Source: Pirellulales bacterium
Lineage (GTDB): Bacteria; Planctomycetota; Planctomycetia; Pirellulales; Thermoguttaceae
Direction of reading: 5' to 3'
Assembly (NCBI GenBank): GCA_020846145.1
Contig: JADLEL010000133.1
Location: forward strand, 1-43,464
DNA: 43,464 bases
Shown: piece by piece, positions 15,844 through 24,272 of the stretch
Numbering within the stretch: the first letter of the stretch is position 1
Layout: each line of letters opens with the position of its first letter
Notes under the pieces: generated by a model
What the model was told of the DNA's origin: nothing
What the model saw: only the letters and a program-made list of their open reading frames with translations
Database searches by the model: none
Translations under genes and position numbers: made by a program

Positions 15844-17100
15844 TTACTTTTCATCGCCGAAGAACAGCGGGCGGACGTGCCGCTTGTAAATGTTCTCGGT
15901 AACGCCGGCGGCGATCACCGCGGAATGTTTTTCGAGCGCGTCGGTAAAACGCTTGCCCATTACTGCCGCGACTTTATAGCCGACGTGAATCAACTGCCGC
16001 AAGCTGGGGTTGTACGCTCCGCACGATTGGTCGTGTCTCAAAGCGGCCGCGAACGCGGCGCTATCCCATTTGCCGACCGTCGCGGCGGAGGGCAGCGCGG
16101 CGCGGTCGATGTCGATTACCGAGGCGTAGGGGGCGCAAAGCTCGTCGATGTGTTCGAGCGCGGCGAAGTACACCCCTTTGGCGATGTCCAGCCCGTCGCC
16201 GCCGGCGGCGGCCAGCCCGATGAGTTCTTCGAGCCACGTGGTGCCGGCGGTCTTCAGATGCACCCCGGCGTCGAAATCTTTTAACGCGCGGTGAATTCGC
16301 GGATAGAGGGAGAACTTGTCGCTGCCGGAATGGACGCTGAGCTTGAGGTTATCGGGCAGGCCGAATTTTTTCACGGCGTAGGCGATGACGGCCAAATCCT
16401 CGCGAAATTCCTTGTCGAATTGATCGACATTTCCCACATAATCCACGCCCTTGTTGAAGCGGCCGGTGAACCGCGGGGCCAGCGTTTGGGCGGGAATCGC
16501 TTCGTCGGCGACGGCGGCCAGAATGACCAGGAATTCGGCCGGCGTTTGCGGCTGGTCGGTTTCGTCCATCGAGACCTCGATCACGGCGGCGTCGGCCCCC
16601 TTGACGGCCGCGATGCGGCGATGGATGCGGCCCGCGTCTTGCACGGCGGCGAGGAACTTACGCGCGGCGGCGGCGATCGACGCCTCGGTGATCTCGAGCG
16701 GATGTTCGATGCCCGGAATTTCGAGCCGACCGACGAGCGATCGGTGCTTCGCCGCGAAGTTTGCGATCGCTTCCGCGCCGGGATCGACGCCGATCTGCTC
16801 GGCCACGTCGAGGGTGAAGAAGTCGCACGATTCCAGGAAAGCGTCCACCGTTTTCGCGTTAATGTGATCGGCATCGACGAAGTACGGCGCGTTCCATCCG
16901 CAGGCCCGCACGGCGGAATCGGCCTCTTGGCGGACGTCGGCGGGGCGGCTGCCGATGATGGCGTGTTCGCGGTTCGATTTGTTCCAAACGGGCGCGATCG
17001 CCACGCCGCGGCGTCGGGCTTCGAGCAGTCCTTCGAGTTGAGCGACTCCCTGGTGCGCGAAACGGTCGCCGATGCCCAGCGAAAATTTTGGCAAACGCAT
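15844..17100 (-). CDS. uxaE: Tagaturonate epimerase
   Basis: A 418-residue protein matching the UxaE family, which epimerises D-tagaturonate to D-fructuronate and so joins the galacturonate and glucuronate branches. The signature LKLSVHSGSDKFSLYP (around residues 254-268) and the TIM-barrel-type strands VDADHINAKTVD and DFFTLDVAEQIG are present. GGGAG six bases before the ATG at 17100 supports the start. It complements uxaC and eda nearby but is on the opposite strand, so it has its own promoter. Its presence means galacturonate can be handled without a separate tagaturonate reductase/altronate dehydratase route. Confidence 0.88.
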   Translation of the reverse strand: MRLPKFSLGIGDRFAHQGVAQLEGLLEARRRGVAIAPVWNKSNREHAIIGSRPADVRQEADSAVRACGWNAPYFVDADHINAKTVDAFLESCDFFTLDVAEQIGVDPGAEAIANFAAKHRSLVGRLEIPGIEHPLEITEASIAAAARKFLAAVQDAGRIHRRIAAVKGADAAVIEVSMDETDQPQTPAEFLVILAAVADEAIPAQTLAPRFTGRFNKGVDYVGNVDQFDKEFREDLAVIAYAVKKFGLPDNLKLSVHSGSDKFSLYPRIHRALKDFDAGVHLKTAGTTWLEELIGLAAAGGDGLDIAKGVYFAALEHIDELCAPYASVIDIDRAALPSAATVGKWDSAAFAAALRHDQSCGAYNPSLRQLIHVGYKVAAVMGKRFTDALEKHSAVIAAGVTENIYKRHVRPLFFGDEK

Positions 17101-17197
17101 GTTGTCTCCCGGAAAGAACGGATGCCTTGCAGATCGCGACGATAATCCAATCGCGCTAATTTAACATTCGGCCAACGAATGTCAAGGCACCGGATCT

Positions 17198-18118
17198 TTA
17201 GCGTTCCGGGGGCTGGGGCGCGATCGTGAAGGGATGTTCGAAGGACATGTAGAAGAACAGGGAGGCGTCGGGGGCATTGCGGTTCAGGCCGATGGGCGCC
17301 GCCACACCGAGCACCCATTGCACGTCGTTGCGGGTGTAGGGAGCCCAGCGGAAACCGGGCGAGATGACCCATTCCAGATTCCGATCGCGCGTGCCTTCGA
17401 GCAGCAGGTTCTCGTCCCAGACGGCGAGGGTTTCGAGCATCAAGTGGCAGTTGGGCATGAATTTATAGATCGCGCTGCCGCCCAGATTGTAGCCGTTGAG
17501 CGTTTGGCCGGGCAAGGCGAGGAGCGGATCGGCGCCCGCCGTAACGTCGGGAGTTACCAGGATGCCGGCATTGAAATGAAAACACCAGCGTTCGTATTCC
17601 TTGCTTACGGGCACGAGGAACTGATAGCCCAATTTGCCGGTGCCGAGGCCCAGGTTTTCGTCGCCGCTGGGAAGCGCGAGGCTGAAGCGCGGCGCGATGG
17701 ATAACTCTTGTCCCGCTCCGCCCAAGAGTTGGTAGCGATAATTCAGCAGGATGTCGCCGATCCCTTCCGTCTCATAAATCGGTCCGCCGGGAGCCTGGTC
17801 CGTCATGCGGCCGATGGGGATGGAATAGGAAAACTGATGCTTTTGCGAAAAGACCGGCCACTCCTGGGTAAAGAGAAAATTGGATTCGCGATGGCGCACG
17901 CCGCGATTCACATCCCAACTCGGGACCCAATTGAAAATATGCTGGATGATGCCCTTCTCCTGATTATAGGCCTCCTCGATCAGGAACGAGTTGTCTTTGA
18001 TTTCGACATCCTCGTAGCTTTCCTGGGCGGAGACGGCGGCGGGCAGCGCCATGCAAAAAAGCAGGAGGCCGCAACCGAGAACCGTTTTTAAGCTATCGAT
18101 CGGGCGCGAATCCAGCAT
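17198..18118 (-). CDS. Outer-membrane beta-barrel/transporter-like protein
   Basis: A 306-residue exported protein: signal peptide to about residue 31 (AAVSAQ), then alternating amphipathic strands (FSYSIPIGRM, LLNYRYQLLGG, SIAPRFSLALPSGDENLG, WVLGVAAPIGLN) and a C-terminal aromatic-rich strand. It resembles the outer-membrane barrels annotated as transporter or MetA-pathway-of-phenol-degradation-like. GGAGG precedes the ATG at 18118 by about nine bases. A MITE ends only 38 bp upstream, so its original promoter may have been displaced. A role in passing oligouronates is plausible from position only. Confidence 0.65.
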   Translation of the reverse strand: MLDSRPIDSLKTVLGCGLLLFCMALPAAVSAQESYEDVEIKDNSFLIEEAYNQEKGIIQHIFNWVPSWDVNRGVRHRESNFLFTQEWPVFSQKHQFSYSIPIGRMTDQAPGGPIYETEGIGDILLNYRYQLLGGAGQELSIAPRFSLALPSGDENLGLGTGKLGYQFLVPVSKEYERWCFHFNAGILVTPDVTAGADPLLALPGQTLNGYNLGGSAIYKFMPNCHLMLETLAVWDENLLLEGTRDRNLEWVISPGFRWAPYTRNDVQWVLGVAAPIGLNRNAPDASLFFYMSFEHPFTIAPQPPER

Positions 18119-18156
18119 GATCCCGTTCCTCCGTGAACGTAGATGTTCGTTTCGAT

Positions 18157-18361
18157 GTAAGCGTTCACGCCCCGGTTGGGGACTGGTCCATTTTTCGGCG
18201 GGATAACGTATATTGCGGACAAACGGTAGGCCGAAAACATGGACCTGTCCCCTTCCCGCGGCGCGAGGGGGACAGTCCCATTTTCGCGGCGAATAAGCAT
18301 TTTTTCCGCGCCATTATCTTTTTCGCCGCGAAAATCGGGACAGTCCCCTGTGAACAGTTAC
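18157..18361 (-). mobile_element. MITE copy C, 205 bp, IS66-type, with 8-bp target duplication
   Basis: The ends are GTAAGCGTTCAC and GTGAACAGTTAC. A perfect 8-bp direct repeat GTTTCGAT lies at 18149-18156 and 18362-18369. It has the same length as copy B and the same two internal palindromes. The GTAAGCG end faces the start codon of the barrel protein 39 bp away. Confidence 0.9.
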
Positions 18362-18369
18362 GTTTCGAT

Positions 18370-18618
18370 AAATACTTTATCGGATGATGCGCGTTTATTT
18401 CGGTATCTTCGATGTTGTGAAATTAGTGAAATCGGGAAAGCCGCGCGTAATTTTCCGAGAAATGTTCGGCGCAATAAAAAAACACATTTTCAGCGATTAA
18501 AGGTCGAGCCGATACCATTCGGAGAGACTTTTCCGTTCAAATTCATGGCGTTAAAGGTCATCGGGAAGTATGGTCGATTGCGCGGTAAAGCCGATTGGAT
18601 GGATTTTGTGATTGGCGG
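18370..18618. other. Intergenic gap, nothing recognised
   Basis: AT-richer sequence between the MITE and the next promoter. Short ORFs here have no coding character and run through the MITE. Confidence 0.35.
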
Positions 18619-18647
18619 TTGACTGTCCGTCAAAGTCCCCCTAGAAT
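18619..18647 (+). promoter_or_regulatory. Strong promoter with palindrome over the -35 box
   Basis: TTGACT (18619-18624), 17 bp, TAGAAT (18642-18647). The -35 lies inside TTGAC-TGTCC-GTCAA (18619-18633), a possible operator. It implies a 5' UTR of about 165 nt before the ATG at 18820. Confidence 0.65.
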
Positions 18648-18819
18648 ACCGTCTTTCCAAGTCGAAATTGGTTCGTCGAGCGCAATTCTAAGATCATAGC
18701 TGCAATTATCTATTCTTCTCGCCCGGCAAGGAGAATTGTACGATAAAAGCAATTGATGAGCCGGAGCAGCGATAAGCATAAAGATGATACTTCATTTTAG
18801 TGAGAGGAGAAACCTCGCG

Positions 18820-21261
18820 ATGCCGTCTTTGACATCGAAGTTCTACATCAAATCGAATTGGGGCCGAAGCGCATCGTGGCTTGTTTTACTCGTTGCAATA
18901 TTGGCGTCGCCGCATTTCGCGATTGCCGGCGACGATCCCTCGGCGTTTCCGCCGTTGGATGGCCCGGCGCTTCTTTCCGGCGCGGACGGCCAGCGTTTGC
19001 CGCCCGTCGATTCCGCTCCCGATGCGTTGGAAACTCCGTCGAAAGCCGCTACGTCGGGCGAATCTTCCGATAAGGACGCCTCGAGGACTTTCGGAACAGA
19101 GCAGGCCGACGCGGGGAAATCGGCCGCGAAGCCCGGCGAAGAGGCGGCGGCTAAAAACTCCGAAAAGCCGGAGGGCTCCGCCAAGAAGGACGCGAAAGCG
19201 GGGGAAAACACCTCGAAAAACGACGAAAAAGACGACGCGAAGCATGACGACGAAAAAAAACTCGACGCCTTGCTCGGCGATTCTTACGCGCGGGGAAAGA
19301 TGAATCTGCTGCTCGACGAGATCAAGACGGGAATCGCCAAGCGGCAACTCGGCGATACCTGGGCGCGTTGGCAGAGCTACGCGGCCGGGCGGGTGAATGC
19401 GTCGGCGGGAAAATACACCGGTTCGGAGTTGACGGGCAATTGCCGCATAAGCTGGTACGATCATCTGATGCGGCACGTGCTCGCCGCGCCGGCCGAGGCC
19501 GAGAAATTCACCCGCGAGTTGCATAAAGGCGCGCTTGGCGGCCGCGACGGTTTCGCCTATCTGTTGGCGATCGCCGCCCAAAAGATGGACCTTTCGCCCC
19601 GCAAGCCGAAAACTTCTCCCGCCGTTGCGTCTCCCGAGCAGGCGTTGGAGATTCTCAAGCAGGCGATCGCCGAGGCCCAAGTGGCCTACGCCGCCGCGCT
19701 CGCGCCGCTGACGAAAACGCAAATCCGCGACTTGGAAACCAATATCTATCCCGTATTCATCGGGCAAAACAACGTCGGCCATACGCTGAACGACCGCTAC
19801 GTCGGCCGGCGGCTGTGCGATACCATCGAGTTGATCGACCGCGACTCGCTCCATGCGGCCGCCGACGCCTTGGCGCCGCTGACTGACCTGGAATTGCTGG
19901 ACCAACTGAAAAAACTCGATCCGCCGGGGAAAATCCAGGCGCCCGGCGTGTCGGGGCAAATCGTGGAGAAGATCGAGACTCCCAGCGGCACGATTTTCAT
20001 CGGCGGCAAGGGAGCGAATACTTATCAATTGGATAAAATTCCCGATCTCCGCGCGGTGGTCGATCTCGGCGGCAACGACACGTATATCGACGGCACCGTG
20101 GGCACGGGTCGGCCGGTGCTGGTTTTGCTCGATCTGGCGGGCAACGACATCTACCGCAGCGCAAAGCCCGGCGTACAGGGGGGCGCGATCCTGGGCGTCT
20201 CGATGCTCTTGGATTATGAGGGAGACGACGTATATGAAGCCCAGGACGCCGCGCAAGCCTCGGCCGTCGCCGGCGTGGGCATTTTGATCGATTTCCGGGG
20301 CAACGATCGCTACAAAGCTTTCCGCCGCGCGCAAGGTCAGGCCCTGGGCGGATTGGGAGTCCTGATCGACAAGGAAGGCAACGACGATTACCGCGCCGCG
20401 CTCTGGGCGCAAGGGCTGGGCAATCCCCTGGGATTCGGCCTGTTGGACGACCTGCAAGGCGACGATCATTATTTCTGCGGCGGCATGTGGCCCGATTCGT
20501 ATCCCGAAACGCCGGGCTGCGAAGGCTGGGGGCAAGGCGTGGGCGGCGGCATCCGGCAGGTGGCCAGCGGCGGCATCGGCGTGATTCTCGACGGGGCGGG
20601 CGACGACGTTTACGAGTTCGACTATCTGGCCCACGGCGGCGGCTATTGGTGCGGCTTGGGTTTCGCCCGCGATTTCGGCGGCAACGACCAGCGGCTCATT
20701 ACCCGCAAGTCCTACGACGGCGGCTCGCGGCAGCAACCGGTCTTCCAGCGGTTCGGCATCGGTTGGGGCTGCCATTATTCGCTGGGCTTTTGCTTCGACG
20801 ACGGCGGCGACGACCTTTACCAGGGCACCATCATGGGCAGCGGCATGGCCTGGGACTGCGCGATGGGCGTACTCTGCGATTTCGCCGGGAACGATAGATA
20901 CCAATCCTCCGGCGGGCTGACGCAAGGCACCAGCCAGCAGATGGGCTTCGGCATCCTTTTCGAATACGACGGCGACGACCAGTACGACGGATACAGCCAA
21001 GGCTACGCGGCCACGGGTATAAGCTACCATCCGATGCCCGACTGCGGCGGCAACTTCGCCTTTCTCGTCGATTACGGCGGGAAGGACAAGTACGGCAGCG
21101 GGGCGCAAAACAATAGCTACCTGCAGCGGGGAATGCAGAGCGGTTATCTCATCGACCGGCCGCGGGAGGATGAAATTCAACCCACCGCCGAGGCGCCCAA
21201 GAATCCGCCCGCCGTCAACAAAAGCGGCAACCAAATCACCGCCCGGAAAACCAAGAAATAA
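18820..21261 (+). CDS. Secreted protein with about twelve GxDxY repeats, unknown function
   Basis: An 813-residue protein. The signal peptide spans about residues 1-36. Next comes a long charged low-complexity linker rich in Lys/Glu/Ala/Asp (about 60-145), then a helical region (about 150-385). The C-terminal half has about twelve repeats of roughly 30 residues with the core L-x-D-x-x-G-(N/D)-D-x-Y (GNDTY, GNDIYR, GDDVYE, GNDRYK, GNDDYR, GDDHYF and so on), often followed by QG. The acidic turns recall calcium-binding RTX repeats but with much longer spacing, so a repeat-stacked solenoid is likely. AGGAG before 18820 favours this start over the ATG at 18784. It is followed 49 bp later by another exported protein, probably in the same operon. 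Function is unknown. Confidence 0.8.
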   Translation: MPSLTSKFYIKSNWGRSASWLVLLVAILASPHFAIAGDDPSAFPPLDGPALLSGADGQRLPPVDSAPDALETPSKAATSGESSDKDASRTFGTEQADAGKSAAKPGEEAAAKNSEKPEGSAKKDAKAGENTSKNDEKDDAKHDDEKKLDALLGDSYARGKMNLLLDEIKTGIAKRQLGDTWARWQSYAAGRVNASAGKYTGSELTGNCRISWYDHLMRHVLAAPAEAEKFTRELHKGALGGRDGFAYLLAIAAQKMDLSPRKPKTSPAVASPEQALEILKQAIAEAQVAYAAALAPLTKTQIRDLETNIYPVFIGQNNVGHTLNDRYVGRRLCDTIELIDRDSLHAAADALAPLTDLELLDQLKKLDPPGKIQAPGVSGQIVEKIETPSGTIFIGGKGANTYQLDKIPDLRAVVDLGGNDTYIDGTVGTGRPVLVLLDLAGNDIYRSAKPGVQGGAILGVSMLLDYEGDDVYEAQDAAQASAVAGVGILIDFRGNDRYKAFRRAQGQALGGLGVLIDKEGNDDYRAALWAQGLGNPLGFGLLDDLQGDDHYFCGGMWPDSYPETPGCEGWGQGVGGGIRQVASGGIGVILDGAGDDVYEFDYLAHGGGYWCGLGFARDFGGNDQRLITRKSYDGGSRQQPVFQRFGIGWGCHYSLGFCFDDGGDDLYQGTIMGSGMAWDCAMGVLCDFAGNDRYQSSGGLTQGTSQQMGFGILFEYDGDDQYDGYSQGYAATGISYHPMPDCGGNFAFLVDYGGKDKYGSGAQNNSYLQRGMQSGYLIDRPREDEIQPTAEAPKNPPAVNKSGNQITARKTKK

Positions 21262-21310
21262 GACGCCCCGGCGCCAAAAAAACAAGGGACGCCCGACGAA
21301 GGAACGTACC

Positions 21311-22591
21311 GTGACGCACACTAAATGGCTCGTAATCACCGGCATTTCAATAATTCTCGCGGCGGCGTCGATGCGTCCGTCGGCGCATGCGGCGCCTCAA
21401 GATTCGCGCGTTTCCGCGGACGTTGCCGCCGTTGACGAATCGGCCGCGCAACCGGCGAACGAGCAACGGCCGGACAAGCCCGTGCCCTTGCCGAAAGTCA
21501 AATGGAGGTTGACGCCGGGCCAAGCCGCGTTGCGCGATCAGGCGCGGCAAGCCCTGGAGATCTATCGGAAGCAACCGTTCGGCACGCGGCAGAATACGGC
21601 CGGCGAGATCATGGACTATTGCCTGCCGTACGGCTGCGCCACGGAAATATCGCTTTACGATAATTCCGGCGAGCGCCGCGCGAACGGCATCACCTGCCTG
21701 TGCTGGAACTACCCCGGCGGCGGTTTCGAGCCGCTCGCGCTGAACGACGGCCGCATTGCCGCCCGCCTGGGATACGGCGCGCAGTCGCAGCCATCGCAAT
21801 TATTGGCTACGTTGGCCTTTGCCCGGGTGCAGGCGAATTATCCGCTGCGCGTCGAGAACGCGGTCCGCACCGTGGCCGACCTGGTCGAATCGGAAAAGCT
21901 CGCCTGCCGCGCCGGCGCCGACCTGTCGCTGAAGCTCGTCGGGCTGTCGTTCTACGCGGAAGACGCCGCCTGGAAAAACGATTTGGGCGAAGAGTGGTCG
22001 GTGGAAAGAATCATCCGCGAGGAACTGAACCGGCCCGTGCTGAGCGAGGCCGATCGGGGCCTGAACCGCCTGATGGGCTTGGCGTACGCGAACTATCGCC
22101 GCGAGAAGCGGAACCAGCCGCTCGACGGGCAATACGCTCGGGCGGAAAAATATCTAAGCGATTTCCACCAGTTCGCCTTCAATTTGCAAAATGCCGACGG
22201 CAGTTGGGGCTATTTTCTTGCGGCCCGCGGCGCGAACAAAAATGCCGCGGCGCAGCTCCGCTCGTCCGCTTACGTGTTCGAATGGCTGGCGTTTTCGCTG
22301 CCCGCGGAGCAACTCGGCGATGCGCGGGTCGCCGCGGCGATTGGGAATCTCGTTCAAGGCTTGAACGCGCAGCGGAACCGCGGGAGCGCGGCGAACCTGC
22401 CGGCGCGGGAGATCAACGCGATCGCGCATGCCCTCCATGCGCTGTCGATCTGCGACGAACGATACTACCAAAACGCCGAAGAGGAAAAACCGGCCGCCGA
22501 AAAGTCATCCACGGAAATAACCGCCGCCAAGAGCCATTCCGCGCCTTCGCAAACCAAACACTATTCCCATCCGGCAAGTTCGCGAAAATAA
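21311..22591 (+). CDS. Secreted alpha/alpha-toroid (prenyltransferase/squalene-cyclase-like) protein
   Basis: A 426-residue protein starting at GTG (21311) with AAGGAA seven bases upstream and a signal peptide (cleavage near AHAA, about residue 28). The central and C-terminal parts are helical with QNADGSWGYFLAARG, similar to the QW-type motif of squalene-cyclase/terpene-toroid repeats widely found in planctomycetes. The C-terminus is polar and low complexity. Catalytic residues of true cyclases are not evident, so an enzymatic role is doubtful. It is 49 bp behind the GxDxY repeat protein and probably co-expressed with it. An upstream reading-frame extension overlaps that gene and is rejected. 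Confidence 0.7.
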   Translation: MTHTKWLVITGISIILAAASMRPSAHAAPQDSRVSADVAAVDESAAQPANEQRPDKPVPLPKVKWRLTPGQAALRDQARQALEIYRKQPFGTRQNTAGEIMDYCLPYGCATEISLYDNSGERRANGITCLCWNYPGGGFEPLALNDGRIAARLGYGAQSQPSQLLATLAFARVQANYPLRVENAVRTVADLVESEKLACRAGADLSLKLVGLSFYAEDAAWKNDLGEEWSVERIIREELNRPVLSEADRGLNRLMGLAYANYRREKRNQPLDGQYARAEKYLSDFHQFAFNLQNADGSWGYFLAARGANKNAAAQLRSSAYVFEWLAFSLPAEQLGDARVAAAIGNLVQGLNAQRNRGSAANLPAREINAIAHALHALSICDERYYQNAEEEKPAAEKSSTEITAAKSHSAPSQTKHYSHPASSRK

Positions 22592-22600
22592 GCCGTCGTT

Positions 22601-22725
22601 AGGCGCTGTCGGACAATAAACGACCGAATTCCTATGTAGTAGGCACACTCCGTGTGCCGTAATTCGCGGACGGCACACGGAGTGTGCCTACTACGATTCC
22701 GGCAACTTATTGTCGGGCAACGCCT
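22601..22725. repeat. Nested palindrome: outer 19-bp IR around a 25-bp perfect hairpin
   Basis: The outer arms 22601-22619 (AGGCGCTGTCGGACAATAA) and 22707-22725 are 16 of 19 complementary. Inside them lies a perfect 25-bp inverted repeat (22636-22660 and 22670-22694) with a 9-base loop; its core is GGCACACTCCGTGTGCC. The outer arms look like transposon ends, the inner part like a hairpin repeat. No clear target duplication. It may also terminate transcription between the convergent neighbouring genes. Confidence 0.75.
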
Positions 22726-22827
22726 TAGGAGAGGTTATTCTTCCGCGGATGGCCCCGATTGCTCGACGATCGGGACCATCTTCAAAGCGCGTGCGGCAAC
22801 CGTCCACCGTTCCGGGCCTCGCGCAAT

Positions 22828-24018
22828 CTACTTCACGAAATCTTCGATCGCCCCGAGCGCCGCTTCCAGGTTGGCCATGCCGGTGGCGAAGGAGAGGCGG
22901 GCGTAGCCTTCGGCGCCGAAGGCGGCGCCCATCACCGCGGCGACGCCCTTTTTATCGAGCAGTTCGAGGCACCACTGCGTGGAGTCGTCGATCCGCACGC
23001 CGCCCAACTTGCGGCCGAGGTGCTGCTTGATGTTGACGAACGCGTAAAACGCGCCGGCGATTTCGGCGCAGCTTAGGCCGGGGATTTCCGCGATCCGCCG
23101 GCTTACGAACTCGCGGCGTTTGGCGAATTCGACGAGCATCTTCTCGACGCAATCCTGCGGTCCTTGCAGGGCGGCCAGCGAAGCGTACTGGCTGATGCTG
23201 CACGGATTCGAGGTCTCTTGGCTTTGCAGGTCGGCGATGGCCTTGGCGATATTCGCCGGCGAGATGCTCCAGCCGATCCGCCAGCCGGTCATGGCGTAGG
23301 TCTTGCTCACGCCATTGATGAGGATCGTCCGCTCGGGCAAGCCCGGCCGCACGGTGGCGAAACTGGCGAAAATGTGGTTGCCATAGACCAGCCGCTCGTA
23401 GATTTCGTCGGCCACGACGAGCAGGTCTTTTTCGATCGCCACGTCGGCCAACGCGCCCAACTCCTCGCGGGAGTACATGCCGCCGGTCGGATTCGAGGGG
23501 CTGCACAAGAGCAAGACCTTCGTCCTCGGCGTGCAAGCGGCCCGGAGCATTGCCGGCGTGAGTTTGAAGTCGTTTTCCTGCTGGGTTTCGACGATCACCG
23601 GCGTCGCCCCGGTCAGTTTCACCAATTCGGCATAGCTGACCCAATACGGGGCGGGAATGACGACCTCGTCGCCGGGATCCAAAATGGCCGTGAAGACGTT
23701 GTGGAGCGCATGCTTCGCCCCGTTGGCGATGACCACCTGAGTCGGCGCGTACTCGAGGCCGTGAACCGCCTGGTACTGCTCGACCACGGCCTTTTTGAGT
23801 TCGGGAATGCCGCTGGCCACAGTATATTTGGTATGTCCGGCCTTCATGGCCGCCACCGCCGCCTGGCAAATATGCTCCGGGGTGTTGAAATCCGGCTCGC
23901 CGACGCTGAGGTCGTACACCGTCCGGCCGGCGGCCTTGAGTTCCTTGGCCTTCGCGGCCATCGCCAGCGTGGCCGAGGGTTCCAGAGTTTGGAGTATTTT
24001 TGAGATTTTGGCGGGCAT
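22828..24018 (-). CDS. PLP-dependent class I aminotransferase (aspartate aminotransferase type)
   Basis: A 396-residue cytosolic enzyme of aminotransferase fold type I, subgroup Ib-like. DLSVGEPDFNTPEHI, NGAKHALHN, SNPTGGMYSREEL, the Schiff-base lysine K239 in NGVSKTYAMTGWRIGW, and the late FYAFVNIK and RLSFAT with its substrate-carboxylate arginine fit a transaminase using aspartate or a similar amino donor with 2-oxoglutarate. The length is typical. The start codon directly abuts a G-rich tandem repeat with no ribosome site, which is unusual. Aspartate specificity is likely but not certain. Confidence 0.92.
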   Translation of the reverse strand: MPAKISKILQTLEPSATLAMAAKAKELKAAGRTVYDLSVGEPDFNTPEHICQAAVAAMKAGHTKYTVASGIPELKKAVVEQYQAVHGLEYAPTQVVIANGAKHALHNVFTAILDPGDEVVIPAPYWVSYAELVKLTGATPVIVETQQENDFKLTPAMLRAACTPRTKVLLLCSPSNPTGGMYSREELGALADVAIEKDLLVVADEIYERLVYGNHIFASFATVRPGLPERTILINGVSKTYAMTGWRIGWSISPANIAKAIADLQSQETSNPCSISQYASLAALQGPQDCVEKMLVEFAKRREFVSRRIAEIPGLSCAEIAGAFYAFVNIKQHLGRKLGGVRIDDSTQWCLELLDKKGVAAVMGAAFGAEGYARLSFATGMANLEAALGAIEDFVK

Positions 24019-24019
24019 G

Positions 24020-24097
24020 GAGGATAGGGGATGGAGGATAGGGGATGGGGGATAGGGGATGGGGGATAGGGGATGGGGGATAGGGGATGGGGGATAG
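24020..24097 (+). repeat. 14-bp minisatellite (GGGGATAGGGGATG-type), five copies plus part
   Basis: Five full 14-bp units (24020-24089) plus eight bases of a sixth. The first two units begin GAGG and the rest GGGG. Runs of four or more G make this a possible G-quadruplex on the plus strand. It forms the 5' UTR of the minus-strand aminotransferase. A C-rich degenerate counterpart lies at 24132-24177. Confidence 0.9.
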
Positions 24098-24131
24098 AAT
24101 TTAAGGATAGAGCCTTTTTTGATTTTTTTCC

Positions 24132-24177
24132 AGCCCCTATGTTTTCACCCCTAGCCCCTGATCCCTAGCCCCTCTCC
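24132..24177 (+). repeat. C-rich inverted counterpart of the GGGGAT minisatellite
   Basis: Contains AGCCCCTATG, ACCCCTAGCCCCTGATCCC and TAGCCCCT, a degenerate reverse complement of the units at 24020-24097. Together they could form a long imperfect stem in the divergent gap between the aminotransferase and inositol-phosphate synthase. Confidence 0.55.
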
Positions 24178-24182
24178 ATAGG

Positions 24183-24211
24183 TTGACGTACAACCGGCAA
24201 AATCCGACAAT
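24183..24211 (+). promoter_or_regulatory. Candidate promoter of inositol-phosphate synthase
   Basis: TTGACG (24183-24188), 17 bp, GACAAT (24206-24211). Transcription would begin near 24218, which excludes the ATGs at 24183 and 24213 and supports translation from 24273. Confidence 0.45.
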
Positions 24212-24272
24212 CATGGTAATCTACGGAGAGGCTTCGCAGAGTCGGCGCGATAAACATGGTTTTCCCTCAATT

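Noticed and set aside
18886..21345. 819-codon antisense frame over the GxDxY repeat gene
   Set aside because: Repetition of the repeat region in a high-GC frame; no signal peptide or motifs, while the plus-strand gene has clear structure.
22601..22725. IS element with target duplication
   Set aside because: The outer arms look like transposon ends, but no direct repeat flanks them, so it is listed only as a nested palindrome.
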